Below are positions 63,997-64,000 of a stretch of DNA of 64,000 nt, piece after piece. The stretch is taken from contig CAKRRD010000007.1 of the NCBI GenBank assembly GCA_934394815.1, positions 4,827 to 68,826 of the forward strand. Direction: 5' to 3'. Made by a program: the position numbers and the translations under genes. Positions within the stretch are counted from its first letter, which is position 1. Each line of letters begins with the position of its first letter. Source of the stretch: an uncultured Acetatifactor sp. (lineage in GTDB: Bacteria; Bacillota; Clostridia; Lachnospirales; Lachnospiraceae). Under the pieces are notes generated by a model. That model had not been told where the DNA came from and searched no databases. It saw nothing but the letters and a program-made list of their open reading frames with translations.

Positions 63997-64000
63997 AAGT

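Overview
This window is ordinary core chromosome of a low-to-medium GC Gram-positive anaerobe, most likely a member of the Lachnospiraceae (Clostridia, Bacillota). The evidence is the gene set rather than any single marker: sporulation-type yqfC/yqfD next to phoH and ybeY, a SpoIIIE/FtsK beside a TepA-like protease, an NfnAB-type ferredoxin:NADP oxidoreductase, Rex, formate-tetrahydrofolate ligase with FolD, the clostridial GGGtGRT/iron-sulfur scaffold pair, several zinc-ribbon membrane proteins, strong AGGAGG ribosome sites and some TTG/GTG starts. I found no rRNA, tRNA, CRISPR array, insertion sequence, prophage or plasmid gene. No gene-free stretch reaches 300 bases.

Layout. Nearly everything lies on the minus strand, read from high to low coordinates; only three genes are on the plus strand (an HD-GYP protein at 564, a small lipoprotein at 18157 and an ABC-F protein at 61953). 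From the right: rex, a coiled-coil protein, nnrDE, alr, mazF and a CNNM/HlyC-type transporter; yebC with a GT2 glycosyltransferase and a polytopic membrane protein; then a very long co-directional run tepA, ftsK/spoIIIE, fhs, folD, a zinc-ribbon/TPR protein, nfnA, nfnB, a Dabb protein, another zinc-ribbon protein, rlmH, nth, pdp, yqfC, yqfD, phoH, ybeY, a MOP-type flippase, a BofC-like protein and two flavoproteins. Next come proB, a DUF896 protein, 5-FCL, proA and ppa; the scaffold/GGGtGRT pair; a Y-family polymerase with YolD; a GT-C-like membrane protein; four small membrane proteins (TM2, DUF4190, DUF2752, DUF4870-like); metH, ilvB, ilvN, a second ilvN, ilvC; an ABC exporter; ruvAB; zapA, a U32 protein, a SEDS/class B PBP pair and a Nudix hydrolase.

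How the genes work together. Branched-chain amino acid synthesis (ilvBN, ilvN2, ilvC), proline synthesis (proBA) and one-carbon metabolism (fhs, folD, metH, 5-FCL) are well represented, with redox balancing by NfnAB and Rex. DNA repair is represented by ruvAB, the Y-family polymerase and nth. Envelope growth is represented by SEDS-PBP, alr, flippase and glycosyltransferases. RNA and ribosome maturation is represented by ybeY, phoH and rlmH.

The most informative regulatory reading is a pair of LexA/SOS-type operators sitting inside the promoters of ruvAB (9474-9487) and of the Y-family polymerase/yolD operon (24334-24347). At ruvAB the operator and promoter are nested in the terminator of the preceding gene. 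Other points worth a second look are a degenerate HD-GYP domain, the uncharacterised GGGtGRT/Fe-S scaffold pair, two divergent acetolactate synthase small subunits in separate transcription units, a repeat-flanked promoter before the four small membrane proteins, and a mazF without a neighbouring antitoxin. I did not see an obviously new multi-gene system. The best candidates for undescribed biology are the GGGtGRT pair and the small-membrane-protein operon.
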